Positions 8,812-18,268 are shown, numbered from the stretch's first letter. The stretch is DNA of 64,000 nt from a candidate division CSSED10-310 bacterium (GCA_016931515.1 JAFGEQ010000006.1:150649-214648); one strand, 5' to 3'. Numbers and translations are program-made. The notes: generated from the sequence alone by a model not told the origin.

Positions 8812-10086
8812 TTACTTCGCCTTTAAATTCTCGGTAAAGATCTTTGTATTGTATTTCTTGTTTAATTTTTCAAATTCCGCTTCCTGGAAATCTTCGATTT
8901 TCTTCTCACTCAGAGCTTGCCGGATCTGACCTTCCACCTCGACCAGTGGTTTTACTTGAGCCGGTTGTTTTTCATCAACACGAACGATATGCCAGCCTTT
9001 TCGGGTTTTTATCGGGTTGGATACGTCCCCGGCGCTCAATGCAAACACAGCGTTTTCGAATTCCACATCCTTCCCAATTCCCCGGACATAACCATCGCGA
9101 TACAGGTACCCGAGATTGCCGTCTTTATTCGCGGTTTGAGCATCTTTGGAGTATGTCTTGACAAGATATTGGAAGTCTTTGCCAGCCTTGAATTCCGCCA
9201 GTACCGAGTCCGCCTCTTCCTTGGTATTCAATAAAATATGACTGATTTTGCATTGCTCTTTTGCCATGTATTTATCGGAGTTCGCAGTATATTCCTTCTG
9301 GATATCCTCCGGCGTTACCAGGAATTCCTTGGCAATTTCATTTCGAACGTCTTCGAACGGGCGGTAGCCCTCATTCCGCAGGCTGACGAGTCTGACAAGG
9401 TGCCAGCCCTTGTTCGATTGAAACGGTTCCGATACCTGATCGGCTTTCAGACTGAATACCATATCAGTGAATGGCTTTGATTTTCCTATTCCACGAATAA
9501 AACTGTTCTCGGTAATGCCCCCTATGTATCCCTTGCTTTCCTTACTTTCATCCACAGAATAAGTGTCTACAGCCTGTTCAAAGGTTGTCTCTCCATCTTC
9601 AATCAATTTCTTCACGTGGTTTGCCGTTGCCTTGTCCGCCACAACTATCTGACGAATGTCAGCGGTCGCGTCTATCTTGTATTTCTGGTCTTTATACTCT
9701 TCGTAGTAATTCCGCAAATCAGATTCCGACGGCATCGGACCGGCAGAGATGTTTGTTTTAAAATACTCATATGCCAGAATCCGTTCACGCTGTTCCTTCA
9801 ACTGGTCTTGTATATCCGGTCGATCAGGATACCCCGCATCCTCAGCTGCTTTCATCATGGCTTTCGTTCGAACCATTCGATCAAGGAGTTTCATTTGACC
9901 TTCAACGGTTTCGAAATTTGTCCGGGCAACCGGTGGAACTTCCTCTATTTTTTTATCCAGATCCGATTGATGGATCTCGAGTCCTCCAACGACGGCGATC
10001 AACGGATCCTGGCCATTATCCGCACTTTGGGCACCGACGGAGCAAAGAACAATCGCGATCAAAAAACAAGTATTTTTCAACACCAT
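8812..10086 (-). CDS. Exported peptidyl-prolyl isomerase with two parvulin domains
   Basis: About 424 residues. The start ATG at 10086 has GGAGG eight bases upstream and begins a signal peptide (about 1-22, likely cut after A-Q-S-A). A SurA/PpiD-like helical N-domain (about 28-120) is followed by two parvulin-type rotamase domains (about 130-245 and 265-375), each ending in the typical S-x-P-x-x-x-x-x-G-W-H-x-V-R-V/L pattern. The C-terminus is a coiled helix. Such proteins fold or escort exported proteins in the periplasm. It is the first gene of a probable nine-gene operon with moxR and the bat genes, which is an unusual leader for that cluster. Longer in-frame starts lack a ribosome site. 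Confidence 0.85.
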   Translation of the reverse strand: MVLKNTCFLIAIVLCSVGAQSADNGQDPLIAVVGGLEIHQSDLDKKIEEVPPVARTNFETVEGQMKLLDRMVRTKAMMKAAEDAGYPDRPDIQDQLKEQRERILAYEYFKTNISAGPMPSESDLRNYYEEYKDQKYKIDATADIRQIVVADKATANHVKKLIEDGETTFEQAVDTYSVDESKESKGYIGGITENSFIRGIGKSKPFTDMVFSLKADQVSEPFQSNKGWHLVRLVSLRNEGYRPFEDVRNEIAKEFLVTPEDIQKEYTANSDKYMAKEQCKISHILLNTKEEADSVLAEFKAGKDFQYLVKTYSKDAQTANKDGNLGYLYRDGYVRGIGKDVEFENAVFALSAGDVSNPIKTRKGWHIVRVDEKQPAQVKPLVEVEGQIRQALSEKKIEDFQEAEFEKLNKKYNTKIFTENLKAK

Positions 10087-10365
10087 ATAACCATCCTCCA
10101 TTCCTTGAGTTGAGCCTTTCGTGATTGCGAATCGGGACCGTATCCAATCAGGAGGAATACGTTTCCGTCGTCGGCAATAAAACGGACTATACACGAATAC
10201 GGTTCCGAAAAAAATCGATCCGGACGACCTGAATTAGCAACCGATACATTCTGATCCCCGGTCGAGCGCGGAATGCTCCATAAGGATTTTTTCGATCGAA
10301 TTGGTTACCCATGGAGGGTCATCGGAAATGAATCCGGAAGCCGATGCGATAATAATATGTTCCGA

Positions 10366-10860
10366 CTAATTTTTAGGACTGAGTTTCTTCAGCGAATCCC
10401 GAACCCGCGTACCGGCATCTTTGTCAGTCACTCCTTCTGCTGCAGCAATTTCAGTTATTAAAAGCTGCATTGCATTATCCATCATCCGGGATTCCTTTAT
10501 CGCGAGATTTTTCTTTTGCTTTAACAAATAAAGATCTCTCAGGACTTCTGCTGTTGAGAGAATGGAGCCTGATTTCAACTTTTCATAGTTGTCGGTATAG
10601 CGGTGATGCCACTGGGAGTAATGCGTTTCGGAGGGTCTGCTCAGAATGTCCCATACCTTTTCCAACTGGTCTCTGCCGACGATTTTCCTTAATCCAATTT
10701 TCTGTTCATTTGCTGTCGGGACCATGATTGCAAGGCTCTTCGCCACGATCCGCAGAATGTAAAAATCCACGGCCGAATCGCCAATCATCTTTTTTTCAAT
10801 CCCCTGCACTTCCGCCAATCCCTGAGTGGGATAGATCAGGAGATCTCCGACACTGAACAT
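10366..10860 (-). CDS. CarD/CdnL-type RNA polymerase-binding regulator
   Basis: 164 residues, the normal length for CarD_CdnL proteins. The N-terminal Tudor-like RNA polymerase-interacting domain starts with F-S-V-G-D-L-L-I-Y-P-T-Q-G (residues 2-14), and the C-terminal half (about 70-160) is the helical DNA-binding domain. These proteins bind the RNA polymerase beta subunit and stabilise open promoter complexes, often at rRNA promoters. ATG at 10860 has AAAGGAGG upstream. It is transcribed alone; 279 bases separate it from the PPIase gene. It is divergent from the receiver-domain gene at 11159. Confidence 0.88.
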   Translation of the reverse strand: MFSVGDLLIYPTQGLAEVQGIEKKMIGDSAVDFYILRIVAKSLAIMVPTANEQKIGLRKIVGRDQLEKVWDILSRPSETHYSQWHHRYTDNYEKLKSGSILSTAEVLRDLYLLKQKKNLAIKESRMMDNAMQLLITEIAAAEGVTDKDAGTRVRDSLKKLSPKN

Positions 10861-11105
10861 TCCAAGCCTCCTTTAAACCACATCATCTGATATGGGTCAA
10901 CACTTCCAGGAAGACATACATATTTTAGCTGACCTGATCCAAATATCAAGTTTTCGCTTGTGATTTATCGAGAGTCTACAGACAAACCAACGGGACACAT
11001 GATGTTTTCGACGATTGATAGCAAATTTTGCATTTAATTCAGCCAATATTGCAGAAACGGGAGTCGAAGAGCACAAAGAAAAGCATTGATTATGCATTTT
11101 TTTTG

Positions 11106-11121
11106 CGGCATCATTCTTGCA
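11106..11121 (+). promoter_or_regulatory. Sigma-54 promoter candidate for the receiver/H-box gene
   Basis: The sequence CGGCAT-CATTC-TTGCA carries the invariant GG (11107-11108) and GC (11119-11120) with exactly the spacing of the -24/-12 sigma-54 class (TGGCAC-N5-TTGCA). Transcription would start near 11132, about 27 bases before the ATG at 11159. This also argues against the longer TTG-start reading, whose start codon would lie inside the promoter. Confidence 0.65.
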
Positions 11122-11158
11122 TCCAATTTTTGTGGATGTAGAGGGACAGGGTTGCAAT

Positions 11159-11944
11159 ATGAGTAGTGAATGGAAATCAGGATCACAGGAAAAAATTCTT
11201 CTCGTTGACGACGAACGGTATGTTGTTGACAGTCTTCGCGAATTGTTGATCCTTGAAGGCTATCAGGTTGACACTGCGGGATCCGGTGAAGAAGGAATCC
11301 ATAAACTGGATTTATCGCGACAAAACGGCCAATCATATGACCTCGTTCTGACCGACCTTGTGATGCCGCCGCTGGACGGAATGAAAGTCCTTGAAAAAGC
11401 CCGGGAAATCGATCCCGGCATCATCGTCATTCTGATGACCGGTTATGCCACCATTGAATCCGCTGTGCAGTCCATAAGGAACGGAGCTTATGAATATCTT
11501 CTGAAACCGTTCCTGATCTCCGATCTGATGCTGACAATAGAGCGAGGTTTGGAAAAGCGCCGGTTGTTTCAGGAGAATCGTCGGCTGATTGAGAATCTGA
11601 AAGAAAAGAACATCGAATTGGAGACAGCTCTGGGGAAACTGAAAGCAACCCAGACGAAGCTGATCGATCTGGCTCAGAAACAGGCTGTCAATCAGACCGT
11701 TACGAGTCTCAAGCACGAGATTATCAACCCTTTGACAACAATTCTTACTCGGGTTCAGCTGATCCTGGAACATAATAGCTCCGAGAGTTCAAGTGAATTG
11801 GTATCTTATCTGGAAATTATCCAGGATCAGAGCGTACGCATCTCCTCAATTGTCTCAAATCTCGATAAAACAGTCAGAGAATCTGCCTGTTTCTCAGCAA
11901 AACTATCTGAATCCCAGTTCCATGAAACCCCAACATCCAAGTGA
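11159..11944 (+). CDS. Response-regulator receiver with H-box helix, no kinase domain
   Basis: 261 residues. An N-terminal CheY-like receiver domain (about 10-128) has all key residues: acidic pair D17-D18, phospho-acceptor D66 (L-T-D-L-V-M-P-P), T94 and K116. A coiled-coil stretch (about 132-175) leads to a HisKA-like dimerisation helix with an H-box, S-L-K-H-E-I-I-N-P-L, His about 186. The protein stops about 75 residues later without any N, G1 or G2 box, so no ATP-binding catalytic domain is present. It could be a phosphotransfer or dimerising response regulator needing a kinase elsewhere. It follows a sigma-54 promoter candidate. Confidence 0.8.
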   Translation: MSSEWKSGSQEKILLVDDERYVVDSLRELLILEGYQVDTAGSGEEGIHKLDLSRQNGQSYDLVLTDLVMPPLDGMKVLEKAREIDPGIIVILMTGYATIESAVQSIRNGAYEYLLKPFLISDLMLTIERGLEKRRLFQENRRLIENLKEKNIELETALGKLKATQTKLIDLAQKQAVNQTVTSLKHEIINPLTTILTRVQLILEHNSSESSSELVSYLEIIQDQSVRISSIVSNLDKTVRESACFSAKLSESQFHETPTSK

Positions 11945-12049
11945 TGATCGGGACGTCTCCCGGACACCGTATCATTCATGTAATTCTACTATCATCCGGT
12001 TGCTTCCCATCCCTGTTTGTCGTAAGGTTTTTACGGAGGACGACCGTGC

Positions 12050-12994
12050 ATGAATAAAATAAGACTGGGTGTCAGCACTTGTTTGCTGGGTCACAAGGTT
12101 CGGTATGACGGCGGTCACAAGCGTGATCCTTTCATCATCGATGTTCTGGGAAAATTTTTCGATTTTGTTCCCGTCTGTCCGGAAGTTGAAGCCGGGTTCC
12201 CGATCCCCCGCGAAGCGTTCAGACTGGTTGGAAACGTTGATGAACCCCGCCTGATTACCCAGAGAACCAAGATAGACCATACCGACCGGATGATCACATG
12301 GGCACATGCCCGATGCGATGCGCTCGCTGCTGAAAACCTGTCAGGTTACATTTTTAAGAGCAAATCACCGAACAGCGGTCTGTTCCGCGTTAAAGTGTAC
12401 AATGACAAGGGTATGCCGATCCAACAGGGTGTCGGTCTTTTCGCGCGTGTCTTTACCGAACGTTTTCCGGTGATACCCGTGGAAGAAGAAGGTCGGATCA
12501 ATGATTTGAGTATCCGGGAAAACTTTCTGGAACGGGTGTTTGTCTACAATCGCTGGCAGTCGTTCGCGAGTAACCCATCGCCCGGAGGGTTAGTGAGTTT
12601 TCACACTGTTCACAAGCTGCTCCTTATGTCTCATAGTATCGAGCACTATCGGCGTTGCGGGAAACTGGTCGCCTCCATCCGCCAGCAGTCATTTACAGAT
12701 CTGGTTAACGATTACAGACAGATTGTGATGGATTGCATGAAATTCAAAGCCACTATTAAAAAGCACATCAATGTCATGATGCACATCATGGGTCATTTTA
12801 AAAAGTACCTTGATTCAGATCAGAAAGCTGAGTTACTTGAGTTATTTGATCGTTACCGAAATGAGTTTGTACCGCTGATCGTTCCCATCACAATGTTGAA
12901 TCACTACGTACGGCGATTTAATCTCAGCTATCTGAACGACCAGTTGTATTTAAATCCCCATCCCATGGAACTGAAACTCAGAAACCACGCCTGA
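12050..12994 (+). CDS. DUF523-DUF1722 protein, YbgA type
   Basis: 314 residues. The N-terminal DUF523 domain (about 1-150) has S-T-C-L-L-G and V-C-P-E-V-E-A-G motifs; the C-terminal DUF1722 domain (about 190-305) is helical. DUF523 includes the thiouracil desulfidase TudS, which holds an Fe-S cluster on three cysteines. Here the third expected Cys, in the usual S-P-S-C-G motif, reads S-P-N-S-G, so the cluster site may be altered or the protein may not be a desulfidase. ATG at 12050 has GGAGG upstream. It follows the receiver gene by 105 bases. Confidence 0.85.
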   Translation: MNKIRLGVSTCLLGHKVRYDGGHKRDPFIIDVLGKFFDFVPVCPEVEAGFPIPREAFRLVGNVDEPRLITQRTKIDHTDRMITWAHARCDALAAENLSGYIFKSKSPNSGLFRVKVYNDKGMPIQQGVGLFARVFTERFPVIPVEEEGRINDLSIRENFLERVFVYNRWQSFASNPSPGGLVSFHTVHKLLLMSHSIEHYRRCGKLVASIRQQSFTDLVNDYRQIVMDCMKFKATIKKHINVMMHIMGHFKKYLDSDQKAELLELFDRYRNEFVPLIVPITMLNHYVRRFNLSYLNDQLYLNPHPMELKLRNHA

Positions 12995-13023
12995 TTACGG
13001 ATCGATCCGGAGTTATTCTTTCA

Positions 13024-13045
13024 GTTGGAGACTTACTTCTCCAAC
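13024..13045. terminator. Hairpin between convergent genes
   Basis: A perfect 8-bp inverted repeat (GTTGGAGA / TCTCCAAC, 6-base loop) lies between the convergent genes ending at 12994 and 13080. Neither side has a proper T-run, so it is at most a weak terminator or a transcript 3'-end stabiliser. Confidence 0.35.
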
Positions 13046-13079
13046 ACAAACGAAACAGCCGTCAACCGTCATCGCTTGA

Positions 13080-14747
13080 TCATCCCCGTTTCCAGCCCTG
13101 AATACCCATTATCAAACCGATCATTATCAGCAAGATGCCGGCGCTACCGGGACTCGTTGAAGGAATCGGAGGCGGTGTGTCGGTCGGTGTCGCCGTCGGT
13201 AATGACGTCGGAGTCATCGTCGGAATATCGGTTGCCGTTGGCGTCGGCGTGGGAACAGGCGGTTCACCGTCCGCTCGCGCACAATAGACGTCACACAGAG
13301 TGCCACTTCGGTAGTCGGGCCAAAAAGCAAAACGACGATTGTCAAACACCCCGGTTCCAACAGCGACCCCGGACGAGACGCCCGTATTGGGACCCTGACG
13401 GGCCGGATCCGCTCCCGGCGCTGATACAACCTCCGGAGACTCCCATATAAAAGGCGCGTCGAAACCGGTCTCTTTAAAGAGCATCCGGCTGCCGGATACC
13501 GATGTCTCATCGAGCAGAACAACCCTGTAACCGCCTCCATCGAAGCGATTGTCCGACACAATCGATGCCATTGTGTTATCAGCATCCGTATCTGAATAGA
13601 TCGTACCTCGAATCACCGGATGGCCTTCAGGCGCAATATGCCAGTCACTCCCGGATGCCATGATGTCTTCCAAAAATTGATACGTGTATTCCACTCGAAA
13701 AATATCACTCGGGTTCTGTTGCGCGGAATAGACCACCATCAGTGTCCTGTCCGAGGTGAGTGGATTTTCGGTCAGGGCGCACGAGGCTTCCGCACACGTG
13801 TTCCAACTGGTTGGGCTGATCTGAAAAATATCCAGATTCCAGCTTAATCCGCTGTTTGGCGACATGGCGATCAGAACCTTGGGGAGTTGTTGCGGATCAT
13901 TCAATTCCGACATGCTCCATACACAAAACAATCGGTTATTGACTGAATCGTACATGAAGTCGGGTTTCCAGAATTCAGCGGCATCTATATCGCTGATAAA
14001 AACACCCGTTATGAAGGATGTCGCATCCGTGTCCGAGTATTTCGAGATGTAGTACCCATAATCCATGCTGATGTATGACACAATGACACGATTCCTTGAC
14101 GGCTGACCGGGACGCGGAAGCGTTGTCAACCTGGGCAGGGCGAAATCATAGTCCTGGTTGCTGACATAAACCGCCATCCAATCATCGTTACTGCCAAGGT
14201 TTTTCCAGAGAACGATCGCGGAAAAATATGTCAGAGTCTGATTCCCTGCATAAACAGCCACCGCGATCCGGTAGTTGCCGGGGGTCGTTTCGAATACTTC
14301 GATGGACGGACCGCGTTCGCCTCCGGCAGCACCCAGATATGCCAGCGCAAAACCGGTCGCTCCTCCATCGATGTTGCCCCAGGTTGCACCGCCGTCGGTC
14401 GATTTCCGGATGAAGACCGATTTGTGATTCGGGTTACCCGCAATCGTCCGGTCATCATAAAAACCACAGTATAGATACCCATCCTGGCCAGTGATCGCAT
14501 CCACATATCCCTGACTGGATGTCGAATACGGCTCAACAAGACTTTCAGTCCAGGTATAGTCCTCACCCGAAACCAGCGTCTTGCCCTCTTTGATGGTCAA
14601 CTGCAACAGGTCCTGCACCCCGCCCGGCAACGCTGTGTTCCGCGACCCGGTCCGCATTCCGGTGGATAACCCGCCGGCTCCCGCCTGAATCGCAGCGACA
14701 CAACACACAATGCAAACCCATGCCGCACTTGCATATACTTTTTTCAT
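13080..14747 (-). CDS. Exported sialidase-like (BNR-type) protein with C-terminal anchor
   Basis: 555 residues. Signal peptide (about 1-24). The body (about 50-490) looks like a beta-propeller of the sialidase/BNR group: S-x-D-G-G-x-T-W at about 114-121 (S-T-D-G-G-A-T-W) is a clear Asp-box and N-S-G-L-S-W a degenerate one. A Pro/Thr linker (P-T-P-T-P-T-A-T type, about 495-525) leads to a C-terminal hydrophobic helix and a short basic end (W-K-R-G). The catalytic residues of true sialidases were not identified, so only the fold is proposed. The tail resembles sorting/anchor tails and is shared in style with the protein at 18269. ATG has AAGGGGG upstream. Confidence 0.65.
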   Translation of the reverse strand: MKKVYASAAWVCIVCCVAAIQAGAGGLSTGMRTGSRNTALPGGVQDLLQLTIKEGKTLVSGEDYTWTESLVEPYSTSSQGYVDAITGQDGYLYCGFYDDRTIAGNPNHKSVFIRKSTDGGATWGNIDGGATGFALAYLGAAGGERGPSIEVFETTPGNYRIAVAVYAGNQTLTYFSAIVLWKNLGSNDDWMAVYVSNQDYDFALPRLTTLPRPGQPSRNRVIVSYISMDYGYYISKYSDTDATSFITGVFISDIDAAEFWKPDFMYDSVNNRLFCVWSMSELNDPQQLPKVLIAMSPNSGLSWNLDIFQISPTSWNTCAEASCALTENPLTSDRTLMVVYSAQQNPSDIFRVEYTYQFLEDIMASGSDWHIAPEGHPVIRGTIYSDTDADNTMASIVSDNRFDGGGYRVVLLDETSVSGSRMLFKETGFDAPFIWESPEVVSAPGADPARQGPNTGVSSGVAVGTGVFDNRRFAFWPDYRSGTLCDVYCARADGEPPVPTPTPTATDIPTMTPTSLPTATPTDTPPPIPSTSPGSAGILLIMIGLIMGIQGWKRG

Positions 14748-14836
14748 ATGGAACCCCCTTCAACCCAGAATTGAACACCCCTGGCCCATCAATGTAACTG
14801 TGTAATGGGAAAAATGTCAAAACGTCCGGTGGTTTA

Positions 14837-16168
14837 TCAGATAACAACCAGCCGGCGCCAGATGACCGGAGAACCGGCCCGTTCAAACCAGTCGATGCCT
14901 TCGGATACCATATCGAACTTTAACCAGTATAGGCCGCTTTTCGGTATCGGGGGCAGGTCGAGATGAATATCCACATCGTCTCCGCCGTTGACGGTTCTCG
15001 GAAGGAAAGATCGTGTATAATCCCTGTTAATCAAATTTTTACGGCGGTCATGGAGTTGTGCGCCAAGACGAACCAGACGCCGTCCTGATGAAGTCCTATC
15101 CCACCATGGCATTGATGCCGTGTTTCGCGCTGTCACTCGGAGCCGGCCGGAGCGACCACGGCGCAGCAAAACCGGAAGCAAGCCGGTGGTGGAGATCACC
15201 GCCATATACCGGTTGGATTTTATGGCGTTACTTAAGTGGCTCGTGTCCCAAATCTCATTGTATATCGCCCGCCAAGAGTCGGTGCCGGGTTGAAAACGGG
15301 CCGACCGGGCATCCGGCGGATGATCGGTGATTTCCCAGGTCAACCGGTCGACGCTAATCGCCGCAGCCAGTTCACGGGCTTTGTTCATGGCGTCATCAGT
15401 ATCGTTCCAGTTGAACAAAATATAGCGCCAATTAATGAAGGGGACCTCTCTGCCGTGTGAGTTGCGTGCCTTGACCGTGTACGCCATCAATTCGACCACC
15501 CGCGAAAAATTACCTCCGATGCGGTAGCGTTCGTATGTTGCCTGGTCAGATCCATCTACCGAAAACGTTATCTCATCAATACCGGCCTTGACCAGTCGAT
15601 CGATCTTGCTCTCATCCAGCATCAGCCCGTTTGTGCTGACATACAGGTAGGGATTCGGATAGCGTTCTTTGAAATATTCAATCATATCAACAGCCTGGGG
15701 ATGCACGAACGATTCCCCGTAATTGAAGAAATCAAGCCTCTGGATCCAGGGACCGGCTTCATCCGCCAACCGTTTGAAAAGTTCAATATCCATATATGGT
15801 TTAGAGCGGGTTTGAGTAATTCCGGATGCATGGTTACAGACGGATTTATAGCAGTCAAGGTTGCACAGAACGGTTGGTTCGATAAACAACCTTGACATGT
15901 GATCTATGCAGAGGGGTCGTTCGGGTATCTTTTCCGTCGTGGATACGGGACACTTCAGACCGCATGGTTCACAAAATCCGGAAAATCCACCATTCAGATC
16001 CCTTCGAATCGATTGAGCCAGATGCGAATTCCAGATTTCGTGCAGCGACTGTTTATTGGCATCACCCAGCGGCCGCAACCCATAGGGATCCGCACAACCA
16101 CAGACGACTTTTCCATCACACAGGACAACAAGTATATTGAATATCCAGTCACAGGTGAACCGTGCCAT
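14837..16168 (-). CDS. Radical SAM protein with N-terminal SPASM-like domain and C-terminal beta domain
   Basis: 443 residues from the ATG at 16168, which overlaps the stop of the upstream gene as TAATG. A SPASM-like cysteine region comes first (Cys 6, 17, 23, 25, 66, 69, 73). The radical SAM core (about 90-320) follows; its cluster motif reads C102-N-L-D-C106-Y-K-S-V-C111, i.e. CX3CX4C instead of CX3CX2C. The F-N-Y-G-E-S-F (about 150-156) and S-T-N-G motifs are present. The last 110 residues form a beta-sandwich-like domain (W-W-D near 350, R-L-V-R-L-G-A-Q-L, final G-x-D-W-F pattern) as seen attached to some surface-polysaccharide enzymes. Product unknown. Coupling to the LVIVD lipoprotein suggests a common task. 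Confidence 0.78.
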   Translation of the reverse strand: MARFTCDWIFNILVVLCDGKVVCGCADPYGLRPLGDANKQSLHEIWNSHLAQSIRRDLNGGFSGFCEPCGLKCPVSTTEKIPERPLCIDHMSRLFIEPTVLCNLDCYKSVCNHASGITQTRSKPYMDIELFKRLADEAGPWIQRLDFFNYGESFVHPQAVDMIEYFKERYPNPYLYVSTNGLMLDESKIDRLVKAGIDEITFSVDGSDQATYERYRIGGNFSRVVELMAYTVKARNSHGREVPFINWRYILFNWNDTDDAMNKARELAAAISVDRLTWEITDHPPDARSARFQPGTDSWRAIYNEIWDTSHLSNAIKSNRYMAVISTTGLLPVLLRRGRSGRLRVTARNTASMPWWDRTSSGRRLVRLGAQLHDRRKNLINRDYTRSFLPRTVNGGDDVDIHLDLPPIPKSGLYWLKFDMVSEGIDWFERAGSPVIWRRLVVI

Positions 16169-18153
16169 TACCACGCCACTCTCAACAGATCGTGCCAGTC
16201 CGCTATAAGTGCTTCGTTTCGTTCCGGAATGAATGAAACACCATAGCTTTTCCCTGGCGTGTCCAATTCTCCGATCAGCACCGGCCGAAACGGCTCCCGG
16301 ATATCGAACCATTTCAATCCATTCACATAATTAGCGACAATCAGCAGATTATCCCGAAGGCAGACATTTTTACACACATCCATCCGATAGCACGACGCCG
16401 GAACCGGTTGAGCGGGGTCCGACAGGTCATAAATAATGAGTCCGAAATTGAAATCCGCAACGTAGAGACATTGATTTCCGATGGCCACTGCCTCCGGAGC
16501 CAGTGCCGAATTCTCACAATGAATCAGAGCCGGTTGGAGTGGATCCCGGATATCGATGGTCATCAAACCTTGATTGACACTGCAAAGGTATGCGTAGCCG
16601 TTCCCGACATTGACATCAATCACCCATCCTTCCGTTCGCACCGATGATACGATTACGGGACGGGTTGGATCCGAGATATCCACAATCTGCATTCCTTCGA
16701 ACCAATCGGCGATATACAGGTAATGGCCATCACCGTCGACATTGACGGCGCGACCGGGAGTGTTAATGCGAGCCAGTTCCCGTACCGGTTGAATCCCGTT
16801 CGTTTGCAGCAAAATGACGCTTCTGTAGTCAGTCACGGCAAGGAGCGAATCTTCTGCAAACGTTGCGACCGGATACCAGCAGGCGTTCCACTGATCTGTC
16901 ATCGATATCGTTTCCTGATCCACCGACAGAAAAAATAACCCCCGATGAGTATTCGCCATCACCGCCCGGTCTTTCCCGACCATTCTCACATCCGCCACCA
17001 GCCCGTTGTGCACATATGCGCGATTCTCCTTCAGAACATCATTGTTCGCGGTCAAGATCCTGAAGCCATATTCGCTTTCAGTCGCAACAAGGGCGCTCCC
17101 GATAACTGAAATTCCCCATTCCTCCAGAATCGCTCTCAAATGAGATTTGATTGAGGGATTTCTCGGATCTGTGACATCGATCAGGTAGGTTTGACGTTGA
17201 TTGGCGATAAGCAATCTGTCCGGATTCATGAAACAGGCATGGCGGGATTGTCCCGCCAAAGCAAGCGTCTCCACAAGTTCAGGCGGTTGTTCACCTTTAT
17301 CGACCAGTATGAGCAGACCGACATCCTGATCCAACAGGTAATGATATCCATTGAGATAGCTGCACCAGACCACACGGGTACATCCGGAGAATGTCCAGAG
17401 GGTACGCACGGGGTGCTCAGGTTCAGCATCCATCGCAACGTAGCCGCCATGCAACGTCCCGAGAAAAAGTCGGTTCCCGGTTGAAGCCGCACTGACTATC
17501 CGGCTTGATATATCGACATGCACTTGAGTCTGAATCGTGACATCGTCCGACAATGTCAGGATATCCGCTCCAGAACTGTGACGGCATACCACAATACGGC
17601 CATCCGCCATTCTGTGGAAAGACCGTGCGTTACTCATTTTCGGCCATTGGACAACATTTTTACCGGTATCCATATCAAGGACACATACGCCGGCATACCC
17701 ATCCGCCACCCATAAAGTGTGTCCTACCCGGTGAATACTCCATGCCTCCCCGAGAGTGTCCACCTGAAGATAAGGATCCGGAGTGTCGGAATCGAGCCGA
17801 AAAAAGTCGACACCACGCAAGCATGCTATCGCAAATCGGTTGTCATCGATCGAACAAGCCTGATAATAACGGCCGCCGCGAGACAGCGTTTCAGTGATTC
17901 GGGGTGATAGTTCCATGCGCTTGTCCGTCAATTGTACAAGATCAGGATTAAAATGGGGCGATTCAAGCAATCCGTGTTTATTCTCCCTGTTCTGTCCACT
18001 TGTTTCAGCCGAGATCAGCGGCGGATCGGATTGTGACATCCTTTCATTCACAGGGATCTCCCGGATGCTGCCCTGATCTGCACGGTTGCATCCCATGTCT
18101 GCCGACAGGCAGATCAGCAACAGAAACATCCATACAAGTCGTCGTTTTTTCAT
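16168..18153 (-). CDS. LVIVD-repeat beta-propeller lipoprotein
   Basis: 661 residues. The signal peptide ends in D-M-G-C (Cys 22), a plausible but non-ideal lipobox, so it is probably a lipoprotein. The rest is built from repeated blades with the pattern G-x-x-x-V-D-I/L-S/T-D-P-x-x-P (for example near 490-500, 530-545 and 575-590), the LVIVD repeat found in surface proteins of several phyla. Its role is likely binding rather than catalysis. GGAGG lies 12 bases before the ATG. It forms a two-gene unit with the radical SAM gene, whose ATG sits in its stop codon. Confidence 0.75.
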   Translation of the reverse strand: MKKRRLVWMFLLLICLSADMGCNRADQGSIREIPVNERMSQSDPPLISAETSGQNRENKHGLLESPHFNPDLVQLTDKRMELSPRITETLSRGGRYYQACSIDDNRFAIACLRGVDFFRLDSDTPDPYLQVDTLGEAWSIHRVGHTLWVADGYAGVCVLDMDTGKNVVQWPKMSNARSFHRMADGRIVVCRHSSGADILTLSDDVTIQTQVHVDISSRIVSAASTGNRLFLGTLHGGYVAMDAEPEHPVRTLWTFSGCTRVVWCSYLNGYHYLLDQDVGLLILVDKGEQPPELVETLALAGQSRHACFMNPDRLLIANQRQTYLIDVTDPRNPSIKSHLRAILEEWGISVIGSALVATESEYGFRILTANNDVLKENRAYVHNGLVADVRMVGKDRAVMANTHRGLFFLSVDQETISMTDQWNACWYPVATFAEDSLLAVTDYRSVILLQTNGIQPVRELARINTPGRAVNVDGDGHYLYIADWFEGMQIVDISDPTRPVIVSSVRTEGWVIDVNVGNGYAYLCSVNQGLMTIDIRDPLQPALIHCENSALAPEAVAIGNQCLYVADFNFGLIIYDLSDPAQPVPASCYRMDVCKNVCLRDNLLIVANYVNGLKWFDIREPFRPVLIGELDTPGKSYGVSFIPERNEALIADWHDLLRVAW

Positions 18154-18268
18154 TAAGCCCGAGATCCTCCCGTCTCCGGATATCTTATCCCTTCATGATT
18201 CTGTTTGCGAGAATGAAAATTCTGAACGATGTGGTAGAATGCCATAGCAGTATGGAGGACGTCTCATC

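Noticed and set aside
10087-10365. Possible intrinsic terminator of the CarD gene
   Set aside because: The only hairpin (CATCGG / CCGATG, 15-base loop) is weak and has no T-run.
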